Both the position numbers and the translations under genes were made by a program. The notes below the pieces were generated by a model, which worked only from the letters and a program-made list of their open reading frames with translations, searched no databases and was not told the DNA's origin. Below, piece after piece: positions 11,326 to 22,158 of a DNA stretch of 64,000 bases (position 1 is its first letter; every line of letters starts with the position of its first letter). Source of the stretch: Actinostola sp. cb2023 (Eukaryota; Cnidaria; Anthozoa; Actiniaria; Actinostolidae); contig JAUJYZ010001223.1 of assembly GCA_033675265.1 (NCBI GenBank), forward strand, positions 62,001 through 126,000, read 5' to 3'.

Positions 11326-11530
11326 CTTTCGGCCTCGCTTTCCGGCGTTGCGTGCGGAGGAGGCTAATATCAGGAGCTCCTTCAAATATCAAACAAAAAC
11401 AAAAAAAAAAAAAAAAACCCGGTCTTTTTATCAATATTTAATTACTCATTTATTTAAAAAAATAGGAGTCATCTTTGCAGTTTTAGCTTCTATGAATTAA
11501 GATTTTCAACCAAACAACGATCATGCAATT

Positions 11531-11674
11531 ACTGATGGCACTTACCCGTGAAACAGATATTAGCCATGTAGATATCAATAAACTGTATTTCCATTGTTTT
11601 CTTTTGTTTTGAATTGACTATTAGTCACTAACTATTAGATTTTGTTTCACGGGTTAAGTGCCATCACTCTAACA
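11531..11674. mobile_element. MITE family B, copy 1
   Basis: Ends TGATGGCACTTACCCGTGAA and the complement of TTCACGGGTTAAGTGCCATC frame about 140 bases. The interior TCCATTGTTTTCTTTTGTTT and ACTATTAGTCACTAACTATT is shared with the copy at 46369-46513. Confidence 0.85.
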
Positions 11675-11787
11675 TGTGACATTAGTACATTAGTTTCACG
11701 CTGGTCTAGAACTTACAGTACTGAAATCGGCGCTTTGAGCGTGACTGTTAATAACTTTTTACAATATAGTCCGATGAACTTCAAATT

Positions 11788-12726
11788 TCACATGTAAAGA
11801 GTACTCGCCAAAAGAAAATTTTTCTTCCTTTTAGTTTTCTCAATGTTACGATTTTTGGCTGGAAAATGACGTCACCAATTTAGTGTGAAATCGAAAATAA
11901 GTAACATGGTAAGTTTTAATAAGCGCGTTTGAAAGAACACATTGAGATCGATATATTCAAAACCGCAGAGATAATTGACAAAGCCGTATGCAATGAGATC
12001 AGAAGATATGATTTTTCAAAATTTGGAAATTCCACTACTTTTGCTAAAAAATTCAATTTTCAAAAAATCATCTATTTAGACTTCAAACGATATTTTCAGT
12101 TATCTCTGCTGTTTTGAACATATCTCAAAGAGTTCTTTCAAACACACTTATTAAAATTTACCATGTTACTTATTTTCGATTTCACACTAAATTGGTGACG
12201 TCATTTTCCCGCCAAAAATCGTAACATTGATAAAACTAAAACGAAGAAAAGTATTATTTTGGCGAGTACTCTTCATGCTCTTTACTAGACTTGCTACAAG
12301 TCGTCCACTCTCTTTTTCTCCCTGCCCATAGAAAAAGAGAACTTGGCGAGCGCGAAGCGCGAGAATTTACGAGCGACGGAGTCGCGAGTGGGCGACTTGT
12401 TTCCCTTGCAGGGATTCGATTTCCGTTTCGCGCCAAAAATGTCGACAATTTTGACGTAATCACTTTTGGGGGCGGAGACAAATCAAAATATGAATAATTA
12501 TATAGGGCGGCTTTTCATTCTTTGTATTCTGTTCTAAGCTATTTACATACTTGATTGACATCTCTTCACCAAGGCGTTCTGATTGGCTGTTTGATATAAT
12601 GTATTCACCGACTGAAAAACCCGTCGGTAAAAATGGCGCGAAGCAGAGATGAAAAGTCCTCAGTCCCGCCAGTAAAAAAAAAAAAGGGCTGAGGACTTTT
12701 AGAAAGTCTAGCTCTTTACATGTGAA
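11788..12726. mobile_element. Element with ~150-base inverted ends, interrupted
   Basis: The left arm starts TTCACATGTAAAGAG and continues through TACTCGCCAAAAG, ATGACGTCACCAATTTAGTG and GTGTTTGAAAGAAC-like sequence. The complement runs from about 12125 to 12726. The right arm is split by the insertion at 12286-12711. The interior is AT-rich and lacks a transposase. Confidence 0.75.
12286..12711. mobile_element. hAT-like MITE nested in the preceding element
   Basis: Flanked by the identical octamers CTCTTTAC (12278-12285 and 12712-12719), with short inverted ends TAGACTT and AAAGTCTA. An internal segment repeats GCGAGCGCGAAGCGCGAG and GCGACGGAGTCGCGAG, and CAAGTCGTCCACTC is inverted as GAGTGGGCGACTTG. 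The 8-bp duplication suggests hAT; no transposase is encoded. Confidence 0.8.
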
Positions 12727-12945
12727 CTTGTTTTATGATTGGCTAAGCAAACAGAGGCAGAATGCAGTTTCAAATGGAATAACAAGAAGACAAAATAGAA
12801 CGAATAATAATTAATCATACCTGTGAAATGCTTACTTGATGACAGTAGGTTCTTAGTTGTACTGGGTACCAGTGAAATGGGATTTTTCGACTTTTTGACT
12901 TGGCGAGGAATAAAGTAACATAAAAGTACAATATATAAGTGAAAA

Positions 12946-13074
<129 letters not shown>

Positions 13075-13121
13075 GGGTAAGGGCATTGATATACTCCTGT
13101 AACTGCACTATAGCTTTTACT

Positions 13122-13300
13122 ACTATTATTATTAATTTGATTATGATCAAAGTATCTATTTTATATATGATTTAAACAATATACCTGCTCGCTTCACGAC
13201 GGTCATATTGAAGGCGTAGTTAACATAATATTTCTCTTTCTCTTTATCTGTACGAATACCAACGGCTATTATTATTAATTTGATTATGATAAAAGTATAT
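13122..13300. repeat. Partial duplicate of the Ig exon 3' end and intron
   Basis: 13163-13262 is a diverged copy of about 13748-13850, which covers the splice donor and last ~75 coding bases of the Ig-like exon. The intronic stretch TATTATTATTAATTTGATTATGAT is itself repeated at about 13125 and 13270. The copy is cut off and probably not functional. Confidence 0.7.
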
Positions 13301-13315
13301 ACAGTCAATGTCATT

Positions 13316-13577
13316 AACGTTGTCCAGCTAAAATGAGATCAACACTACAATAAATGTCACGTGTCTCATACTATATTCGTTTAGCACGCGTGGAATTTAA
13401 TATTTCAAAAGCAAACATCACCTCAGTGTGACAACAGAATTTTAACCGTTTTCACAGGTAGAGGATGCTTTTGAAATTAAAATTCCATGCGCGTAAAACG
13501 AATATAGAATGAGACACGTACCATTTATTGAATGAATGCATGAATGAATTGTAGTGTTAATCTAGCTGGACAACGTT
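13316..13577. mobile_element. MITE with ~80-base inverted arms
   Basis: Ends AACGTTGTCCAGCTA and TAGCTGGACAACGTT frame 262 bases. Inner paired segments include GTGTCTCATACTATATTCGT and CGCGTGGAATTT. It lies between the partial duplicate and the true Ig exon. Confidence 0.75.
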
Positions 13578-13775
13578 ATAACCATTATCATTGCTGCACG
13601 TCAATCAAACAACATAAGCGTGTCCAGACTTTAACCAATCATAGCAAAGCTAATTTGATTGATGGCCGTCTAGACTGGAGTTTGTCTGAAAGCGTTGTAG
13701 TTTTCAGGGTCGCACTTCAACGATAATGGTTGTAATGACATTGCCTGTATTTTATATATGATTTAACCAATATAC

Positions 13776-14437
13776 CTGTTCGCTTCACGACGGTCATATT
13801 GAAGGCGTAGATAACATAATCTGTGTCTTTCTCTGTACGAATACCAAGTGCGTATTTATTGGTGTCATTCCGGGTCACGTTTGATATGTTAAACCAAGCG
13901 TGGCCCAGTTCAAGATTTCCTATGAAGAATATACGTCCTTTGTAGCTCGCTGCTTTAGGACTGTTCAGATCAGTACTTGGCTGTTCACCATGTATCGTAG
14001 TCACTGACATAAACATTGGTTTAACTTCAATGTCATGTCCACCGGCCAATGTAGTGCACAGACCGAACTTAACAGCGAGAATACTACTAGTCGTATTAAA
14101 TAGTATTTTGGCGTTTTCTTTCTCTTGTAGACGGATCATCTTTACCGGTGATACTTCGCCTTGCACTGTAAATCAAGTATTTAGATAATAATAAATAATG
14201 AAAAGTGTTTATATAGCGCACAAATCCTGAAGTTTTAGGCGATTTACCTCATAGTAACAAATTACAATAAGCTCTTAACAGCGTGACATTGGACTATTGC
14301 TGAGTTTCACAGCCGAATTGAGTTCACTCACCGTTTCGAATAGTGATTAAAGTCATCGCAAATATAATCAAAATCTGAATTCGTTGATGTGATGATAGAG
14401 ATAAAATACTTCTACAGCAGATAATGCACTGAAACAT
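13776..14437 (-). CDS. Ig-like domain protein, first two exons (partial gene)
   Basis: On the minus strand an ATG at 14437 opens a 106-base exon (14332-14437). It encodes a short N-terminus with a hydrophobic segment (RIQILIIFAMTLITI) that could be a signal peptide or anchor, and ends at a GTGAGT donor. A second exon (13776-14165) starts after TTTACAG and ends at a GTATAT donor, with matching phase 1 junctions. Its 130 residues fit an extracellular Ig-like fold: strand-like segments and a late D-x-x-x-Y pattern (NISNVTRNDTNKYALGI), with N-glycosylation sites. No downstream exon is recognised to the left; what lies there is a broken duplicate. Function would be a cell-surface or secreted recognition protein; ligand unknown. 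It could be a gene fragment. Confidence 0.55.
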
Positions 14438-15019
14438 CTTGTCTTGAGGTGAGGATATTACTTACATTAGCTTCGCCAGTGGTTTCATAAAATTCAACAA
14501 ACTGTAGCTAAATCAAGTACTTCGTTTATGTGGCGTTATGTCACGGGGAATCCCCGATACCGCTGAGGGCAATTACCATATGCTAAATAAGGGATAGCAC
14601 CATGATTCACGCAAACTGAATCACATTCCAAAATAGATACACGCTATAAAAAAGAAATGCACAGTCATACCCCTTCGCTGCTACACTTTTTCAAAATATA
14701 TTTTACGCAATTACACAATTTAGCGAAGTGGGTCGATCAATCCATTAGAGAGTAAGTCGATCAGTCCATTCTGAGTCGGCTTGAGGCCACACGGCGTGAA
14801 CTCGGGCTACCGTGCTTAGTGAGTTCTATGGTTGAAAATGAAGGGAATCTGCAAAATAGTTTTGGTTTGTTTGTAATGCTAGGCTGATTTGGAAATTTAT
14901 ATCGGTGTCTAAGTTTTATTCAAAAGTATGGACGCGTGGTCTCATGGACGAGTTCGTATGGACGTACGTGTTCGTATGGACGCGTCCAAATAAATGTTTT
15001 GGGCGGAATCGAAGTCGAC
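14438..15019. other. Non-coding, with a small cluster of GTATGGACG units
   Basis: About 14923-14990 contains GTATGGACGCG, TTCGTATGGACGTACGTG and a further GTATGGACGCG. This is the same word that makes up the large minisatellites at 29.5 and 37.5-39.4 kb. No gene is recognised. Confidence 0.55.
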
Positions 15020-15411
15020 AGAACACCCATTCCACGATAAACGAGGCCAATTCGTTTTTTGGGTGTCTTTGCGTTCCTGACCGAATATTTTTCATGCAAT
15101 TCGCTATTTTCTTTCTTGAATTTGAAGTTCTTATGTAAATCTTTCAATTCAGTCTAAAAAAGTCAGTAAGTAAATGAGTTAACATATTTAAATTTTGCTC
15201 CAAACAACGATTTGTGGCACTTTTTAATGTCCACAGTCGATAGCGCAATCTAAGCGTTGCTGGATGAAGGTGTTGCTTTTGACAGATTGTAGATCTGTAT
15301 GGCGTAAATCAACCACGGATAACCATCCTTTCCTTATATACTCAGACACCAAAAGGCCTCGGCCTCACTGGAATTGACACCATTATCGGATCAATGTCCA
15401 CGATTTTTTGC

Positions 15412-17033
15412 GTAACCTCCGTTACCTAACATTAAAAAAATATTGAAAATGGACGAAAAGGTTTGTACATTTGCAGCTTTGTCTCAAGTTGAACCCTCTT
15501 ATCCGTGCCTGATGTTGGAAGGCTTTTGTTTTGGGAAGCTTGAATATTTAGCGAGAAATATTTTTTGTTTGAATCATATTTGAAGCGTAGAGATAAGAGA
15601 GTAACCTCCGTTACCATAATTTCCAGCAACTAAATAAATAACCTTGCGATTTGAGTGTTTGTATTTATAGAGTCGATGGATATGAACTTATTTAGGTATA
15701 TAACTAAATCTGGATGTCTGTCATAATGGCGTAGAACTGGTCTTGTTGAGCAAAAAGTAACCTCCGTTATGTACCAGTCAATTCCAAGAGTGCCCATCCC
15801 CCCCCCCCCCCCCCGGGCATACCCCGGGGCATTTGACTTTTTGGAAAAAAAATGGTCAAATTCCCCTCTGTGCGAGCCAATAACGTGGTCAAATGCCCCA
15901 CCATTCGGGCTCCATTTACGGTCAAATACCCATCCCTCCGGCCTGGCAAATCTCGGAATATTGAACTCAAAAGTACTAATTTTAAACTGAGTCAACACAG
16001 GTCGACATTCTTTTATTTATAATGTCCAACAAAACAGTATTAAAAACACATATTTATATCAAATGTATTAAACCGCATCTTTTTTCTCTCTCTGCCTAGT
16101 AGCCTTTGCTTTTTCAGCTCCTCTAGGGCCCTGTTTACGGTAATATTCAAATTAGACGAGGACCGCTGACCAATATTTGGTCAATAGTCAAATGCCCGCC
16201 GGTCGGGGCTTTATTCAGTGTCAAATTCCCCACTATGCGGAACGTAACTACGGTCAAATGCCCGGGGTATGCCCGGGGGGGGGGGGGGGGGGGGTGGGCA
16301 CTCTTGGAATTGACTAGTGCATTACCCAGTGTTACCATAACCTCCGTTACTCGACTTTCTGAAATTTTAATTTCTGTTGAAAGTTTGCTCGGTTTTGAAT
16401 TAGTAATGAGAGTTCAAGGCCTAGAATGATATCTTAAGTACAAACAGTGTCCACTAAGCTGCTCGAGATCGAGGTTGGAACTAAGCTATATCCGCCATAT
16501 TGTTTCTCTTGTGGTAGAAGCCAGAGAGTATTGTCAATCGACCAAACCTCTGTGGAGATGATTGTAAATCTCTACCAGGCATTTTAGGATGGGTCCGTTG
16601 TATCCAGAGAGGCTTAAAACTATGATTTTTGATTTATTAAACTGGAAAATCAAGAAAATCAGCAGATGAATGAAACAGTAACCTCCGTTACCAAATGTGT
16701 TCTCCGATCTATCTTAGTGCAAATTGCTGTAGTGATATATATTACCCTCGACAACTTATCAGCTGCATTGTCGGCAGCTAAACATTTATAAACCAAGAAC
16801 ATTGAGTGTCTGGACAAATTGTTATTATTAGTTTATAATGATACCTAAAATGGATGAGCAGCAAGCACGCTAATGCTCATGCATGCCAATGATTACATCT
16901 TTTATAGCAAGTCAATAGTATTTAATAATTCATCAGAGATCGTGAAGAACACAATGATAAATGTTTATCATGATTATATTGATGGCTATGTGATTTTACT
17001 AAACATTACCTGCCTCGTAGTAACCTTCGTTAC
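15412..17033. repeat. Six dispersed copies of the 14-mer GTAACCTCCGTTAC
   Basis: Copies or one-base variants sit at 15412, 15601, 15757, 16337, 16678 and 17020. Each is an interrupted palindrome, GTAAC-CTCC-GTTAC. Their surroundings are not alike, so they are not remnants of a tandem array. All six lie inside the CAC-ended element, like the subterminal binding motifs known in CMC transposons. A protein-binding role is inference. Confidence 0.75.
15773..16318. mobile_element. MITE with long poly-C/poly-G shoulders
   Basis: The inverted ends AGTCAATTCCAAGAGTGCCC are followed by a C run, GGGCATACCCCGGGGCATTTGAC-like sequence, and the mirror on the right. The interior repeats GGTCAAATGCCC several times in both directions. 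No ORF and no certain target duplication. It interrupts the CAC-ended element. Confidence 0.75.
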
Positions 17034-17776
17034 TTGTTGTAGTTACCAAAATAATATATAATATTTTCCCAACGTTTATTCACAGTACAATTCTGATTAT
17101 TTCTGACTATAATCGTTCAAGGTGAACTCATCGATAAATATAAAATATATCGTCCCATAGACGTATTCTACGGTAGAAGTATCCTATACAATATATATTT
17201 TGACATATATTTTTGCATATTCTTCATTTAAAAAAATTGAAAATAGATAAAAGTATCTTTATTCAGGTATATTTTTGTGTGTTTACTGTTTTAGCGATCT
17301 GTTTTGCACCACCCGAGCATATATGAGTCGTCCATTCTGTTTTTCATAAAATACAGGAATTTTTTAAGGTTTTATTTCTATTTTATATAATTTTCACGAT
17401 TGGGAAACAACAGCCTATCGATTATACGCTCGCAATTTTTTGCATTAAAAGATTACATTTTTTTTTTTTTCAGATACTCAAATTTGAATAATTTGACTTT
17501 TGGAGCACCAATTTTTTATGTAGAAAATATTCCATCATATTTTTGTCAATTCTTATACCCTATTGGCCTCGTTTATCGTGGAATGGGTGAGAAAACTAAT
17601 AATCAGGAGGGTTATATAGGGGCAACATAATTTGATCGGAAGCCTTGAGAACTTGACCACCCTTGAGAATTATCCTCCCTCCCCTATAGACGGGATATTT
17701 TGTAGCACGACGCTGAGAATGCGATTCCTGAAAAAGGAATCAGAAATGCGATTCCTGATTCAGAAAACAGGAATTG

Positions 17777-18123
17777 AATGCGTGTACCTTATGGCCATTT
17801 GTATTTCCATTTAATCGAATATTTGAATTATCAAATTTTGAGTCAATTTTCATTTTTCAAACACAAAAAATATGGACATTTGGATTCACTTTTCCACTTT
17901 TTGATATTTTTATTTATTAATTATGCAATATACTTCAAAATCTTTTTAGTGAACTCTGTACTTATGGCCATTTATCTTTTCCATTAATTAAACATTGGAT
18001 TAACAAATTTTGAACCAATTTTCATTTTATTGGACAATAATTAAACTATTAAAAATTGAATTCACTTTTCCACTTTTTAATATTTCAATTTAATAACTCT
18101 TAAAATCCTTGGAAACCGTTTGT
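17777..18123. repeat. AT-rich dispersed repeat, copy 1
   Basis: From GCGTGTACCTTATGGCCATT to AATCCTTGGAAACCGTTTGT this stretch is nearly identical to the reverse complement of 28937-29283. The two copies break off at the same points, so it is a discrete ~347-bp unit. The open frame in it is present in both copies but is AT-rich and family-less. Confidence 0.8.
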
Positions 18124-19310
18124 ATATAATGTTGTACATTCTTATATAATATTATAAAAACTGAAACAACGTTGGCGTAAACTAGTGATTTATCCATCTG
18201 CGCATGCGTATATATTTGACAGGTAGGTGTCACTAAAAGTAGGAATAAAGGATAATTTTACAACGGCCATTTTGAATCAGTCAAGTCATGGAGAGATTTG
18301 ACAGTGATTTGATACGAAGACTTGTTTCTGAAGGGAAATCTTACAAATATATAAGTAATATACTCAAGGAAATTGCTCCTGATACAAGAGGTTTAAGCGA
18401 GCGGTTCATCCGACGCTTCTGTAATATCAACGATATTCGTCATCGTTCTGGACTTGGACAACAGGAATTAAAAGAAGCAGTTTCAGAGGCAACAATGGAG
18501 GTATGTATCGGTTACATTAAAATTATAATAGCAAAATTATATGGTTGGCCGAGAGGTGAGAGCGCTGCAGTGGCCTTTCTCCACTGTGGCCCGGCTTTAA
18601 TTCCCAGCTCGGGTCATATGTGAATTCAGAGTTTGTTTGATGTGTTGTTCTCTTTGTTCTCTACCATGCCACGAGGGTTTTTTCACCGGATTCTCGGTTT
18701 TTTTTCCTCCCACAACAAAAATCACCTTGTGAGTTTGAATGTCGGTTTTATGTATAAAATATCGCCTGTAGTGCGGTATTGGCCAGATTGAAACAAGCAT
18801 TGATTTGATTTATCTGTTATTACCCAATGAAGAGTATTTGGAGAGTATTTAATATTTACCACCATGTTCCCATTTAAATATAGCTTGGTCCGACCTATGG
18901 AAGGAAATGTTGAAAGGGTATTTTCAGTCAAACGGCGTAAGAGTGAGTCAACGACGTATATCTGAAGCAGCTAAAGAGGTTGCCCCACGGTATCACAGAG
19001 CCAGATTGAACGATACAGCACGACTGCGAAATCCTGTCCCATATCAGGCTCTATACTTTGGCCACAAGTTACATTGTGACCAAAATGAAAAATTGGTTGA
19101 CTACGGAATTACACACGTGTGCGCTATAGATGGACATTCCTTGATGGTTGTTGGGTTTGCTACAATGCCGATAAAAAACAATATTATCATCTATGAGAAC
19201 TTGTTTAGGTATGCAGTTAATCTTGATGGTCATATATTCAGGGTGTAGCCAGGATCCCTTTCCAGAGCCGCTACTTCTTACTGCGCATGCTCGATGAAAT
19301 AACTCCAATC

Positions 19311-19570
19311 TAATGTCGTCCCCAGAGCCTGCGTTACTTTCGGCCAGCGGCGAAGAACGTTCTTTGCCGCTGGCCGAAAGTAACACAAGCTCTGGGGACG
19401 AGATTGACTCCAATCTCCTCCCCAGAGCTAGCCTGCGTAGCTTGGCGGTCTGGAAGGGGATTGGGGAAGGGGAGAGGGAAAAGGACGGAGGAGAGGGGAT
19501 TGTTTTTTTTTCTGCGTTACTTTCGTTCTTTGCCGCTGGCCGAAAGTAACACAGGCTCTGGGGACGAGAT
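19311..19570. repeat. Inverted repeat GTCCCCAGAGC/GCTCTGGGGAC in the intron
   Basis: CGTCCCCAGAGCCTGCGTTA and CTTTCGGCCAGCGGC pair with their complements at 19364-19401. A further partial copy ends at 19570. These look like overlapping copies of one small palindromic element inserted in the integrase-core gene intron. Confidence 0.6.
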
Positions 19571-19806
19571 TGGGCAAACTCGAATTCATCGGGCCTTGTC
19601 ATTAATTGGTCCTCAGAGAAAACAAAACAAGAAACCGCAAAGTCATATAAATCTACGACACCAAAGAAATTCCCGGAGCTTGTAGACTGAGAATTATTGC
19701 ATAGGCACAATCTATTTCAGGCTTCGAAATGATGTTGTCTATATTCCCGCAACGGCTACGATTTTAAAATCGCTATAACTCGCTGAATTCTCTTCTTCGT
19801 ATCTCT

Positions 19807-20115
19807 AATAAGGCCCCATTTACACGGTACCTGGACACATTTTTAACCGTTCAAAAAGTTGTACGTTTAGGCGTTCCGTTCATGCACACGGAACTGTGCT
19901 ATTCGTACAAAAATTATATACAAAAATTTATACAATTAAGGAGACTGTTCCGTGTAAATGGTGTAATGTGATGTGATGTAGATGTAATGTGATGTGATGT
20001 GATGCGATGTGGTGTGATGTGGTGCGATGTAGATGTGATGTAGATGTCAGTGATGCAATGTAATATGTACTGATCAACTTTTTGAACCGTTAAAAATTCG
20101 TCCGGTGCCGTTTAT
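19807..20115. mobile_element. MITE with internal GATGT minisatellite
   Basis: Left AACCGTTCAAAAAGTTG and right CAACTTTTTGAACCGTTAAA are inverted. GATGTGATGTGATG-type repeats fill about 19960-20050. It lies in the same long intron. Confidence 0.6.
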
Positions 20116-20750
20116 CTTCCTTCAGTCTGCTGCATAGCTATATACCAATCAGATTGCAGGATTTTATTAAAAACACTACATATACTACTGTGCATGCGCC
20201 AAAATAGCCGGAAGTTGGAGTTATTTCGTCGTCGAGCATGCGCCGTACTATAAAAGATAAGGCCCGTTTTAGTGTAGGCACGAGCATCCAAGCGAAACGA
20301 GTGTGCCATCTGAGGGGGTTACAACCCTTTAAGAGCCTGAATTTTTTTGTAGGCTTTTTGCTCAAGGGGTAGCTAGCTACGACCCTGAATTATTGTATTA
20401 TTCTATTAGCGTTCCGAAAATCCCTGTTATAAGCTCTGGAATTATATTCATTTGTAAGGGTTTTTAGTGGGCTTATAACTCCGGGAAGGAAGCCAGGATA
20501 CAGGAGAACCCGGATTTATAACATTTGCGACATGCAGTTAGTAAAATAGTGGGCTTATAAACGGGGAGGGGGTATAGACGGGATATGGTATGATCATAAA
20601 TATCGATATTTATTGTAGGCAACATTGATTTTTATAAGCAAGGGGAATAACCGGAAATCACGTTAACTGAAAAACTGATAAACCGCCGCTCTAATTTGTA
20701 TTACGTACATCAGTAATATATTAATATATTAATTTATATCACATTTAAAA
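20116..20750. other. Intron remainder, nothing recognised
   Basis: AT-rich, with two short direct matches of GGGCTTATAA and no supported gene. Confidence 0.35.
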
Positions 20751-21778
20751 GGAGTGTTTCACTTAAGTATGGACTTTGGGATCAAGTACGTACCGATCAC
20801 GGCCGCGAGTTTTATCTCATGTTAGCCATGCAGGAATATCTTGCTCATCAAAGGAACGATACCTCAATCGATCCACACCGACGAACAACGTCTAAAAAGG
20901 TAGATGGGGGCCCAAAATAATTCGTTTTTATAGGATGATCATGATATACTAAGTAGTTCCTTTCTTTCGTTCAAAGAACCTACCAGTTGAACGATTTTGG
21001 TGTGAGGTCAACCAGAGAGTTAACTATCCAGTAAAGAGTTGCCTTTTATTAAAATAACATGGTGGAATCTGGTCTAATACAAATGGGAAATGAGTGCACC
21101 AAGTTTTGTGTCTCTACATTTACAACACGTGTTGTCGAGGTGGGAGTCAAACGTTTAATACAATCCTGGAACAACAGACCTGCAAGTAAGTTAATTTTAA
21201 TATACTGATTTTCTGAACATTAAGTCCGGCGCGAATGAATGAGGATTGTTATACTATTGTTTTAAAGGTGGACGCAGAAACACACCAATTATCATGATGA
21301 ATCGCAGCAATCGAACTGCTCATATTAGAGAAGACCAGGTTCCCGATGGTGCAACTGCAGCTCAAATTTATGAAAGCAATGGTGGTCATCTCACCAGATT
21401 TGGTGGTTTTGGAAGAGATCCTTTACTGGGCAATGCTACCTTATTGCAACAGAGAGAGCTTATCCAAAACATCCCTTCCTACGAAGCAGTGTTCAACGAA
21501 GTGGTCAACGGAAACACTTCCTTATTCCAGCATGGTCTTATGGCTTTCATTTCCTTTTCCAGTTCTCATACATTGTAATTAAAAGGCACTGATACAATAG
21601 ACTATAACTTTATTGAATCATTCGTTCTGTTTATTACAAACACAAAAGTTATTCAAGTTTCCATTTTGTTATCAGTTATTCGGCATGCGAATATCACTGA
21701 AGAATGCTGTATAATGATCATGCAGTTTATTGGCTGAACTCTATTGACTTACTGTCAGGGATACACAAGTTTACACAT

Positions 21779-22026
21779 TAGGGCCATTTATACGAGAGAA
21801 ATAAGACGCGGCTTATCTTAGACGCGACTTAGATAAGACGCGAACCTCTTCGTATAAACAGCACTTTTAGTCTAAGTCGCGACTTATCGGAGAACAGCGT
21901 TCTGAGCTGTTCTTATTATGTCCGCGTCTTAGGTCTAAAAGTGCTGTTTATACGAAGAGGTTCGCGTCTTATTTAAGTCGCGTCTAAGATAAGCCGCGTC
22001 TTATTTCTCTCGTATAAATGGCCCTA
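21779..22026. mobile_element. MITE with ~107-base inverted arms
   Basis: TAGGGCCATTTATACGAGAG and its complement bound 248 bases. Inner arms contain repeated GACGCG/CGCGTC and AAAAGTGCTGTTTATACG. If the outer TA is the target duplication, this is mariner-like. No ORF. Confidence 0.8.
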
Positions 22027-22158
22027 TTGAGTGCATGTACAATGATTTATCCAAAATTAACAAATTTAAAATAGCTGTTCTCTGATTGAGGCCGGACAGC
22101 ATTGACTACTACATAACTCAACGAATGAACGTGCCTTTAATCGAGCTTAATCTAGAAC

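Larger units (their letters stand above)
15024..17589. mobile_element. CAC-ended transposon with 4-bp TSD (CMC/Chapaev-like), non-autonomous
   Basis: A perfect 28-base inverted repeat beginning CACCCATTCCACGATAAACG lies at 15024-15051 and 17562-17589. AGAA lies directly outside both ends (15020-15023 and 17590-17593). Termini starting CAC with short target duplications are typical of CMC elements, and of Chapaev when the duplication is 4 bp; the assignment is inference. The 2.6-kb interior has no transposase. It carries six copies of a near-palindromic 14-mer, GTAACCTCCGTTAC, and a 546-bp MITE inserted later. Confidence 0.75.
18288..21578 (+). pseudogene. rve-type integrase-core gene, frameshifted (five exons)
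   Basis: The five inferred exons are 18288-18500, 18884-19208, 20755-20899, 20977-21185 and 21246-21578; GT-AG borders with matching phases join them. The N-terminus is a helix-turn-helix-like segment. The core shows the three acidic sites of an rve/DDE domain: AIDGHS in exon 2, RTDHGREF in exon 3 and VERFWCEVNQRVNYP in exon 4. The C-terminal exon ends in a Gly/Phe-rich FGGFGRDPLL region. This resembles a family of single-protein integrase-core genes common in invertebrates and fish. Two lesions are visible: a one-base loss near 18906 that shifts frame within exon 2, and a one-base shift with a TAA near 21058 in exon 4. The long third intron (19209-20754) has filled with repeats. It is probably a dead copy, though assembly error cannot be excluded. 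Confidence 0.75.

Noticed and set aside
15630..16429. Gly- or Pro-run frames
   Set aside because: Produced by the poly-C/poly-G shoulders of the MITE.
19069..19710. 213-codon minus frame
   Set aside because: It is antisense to exon 2 of the integrase-core gene and continues into intron repeats.
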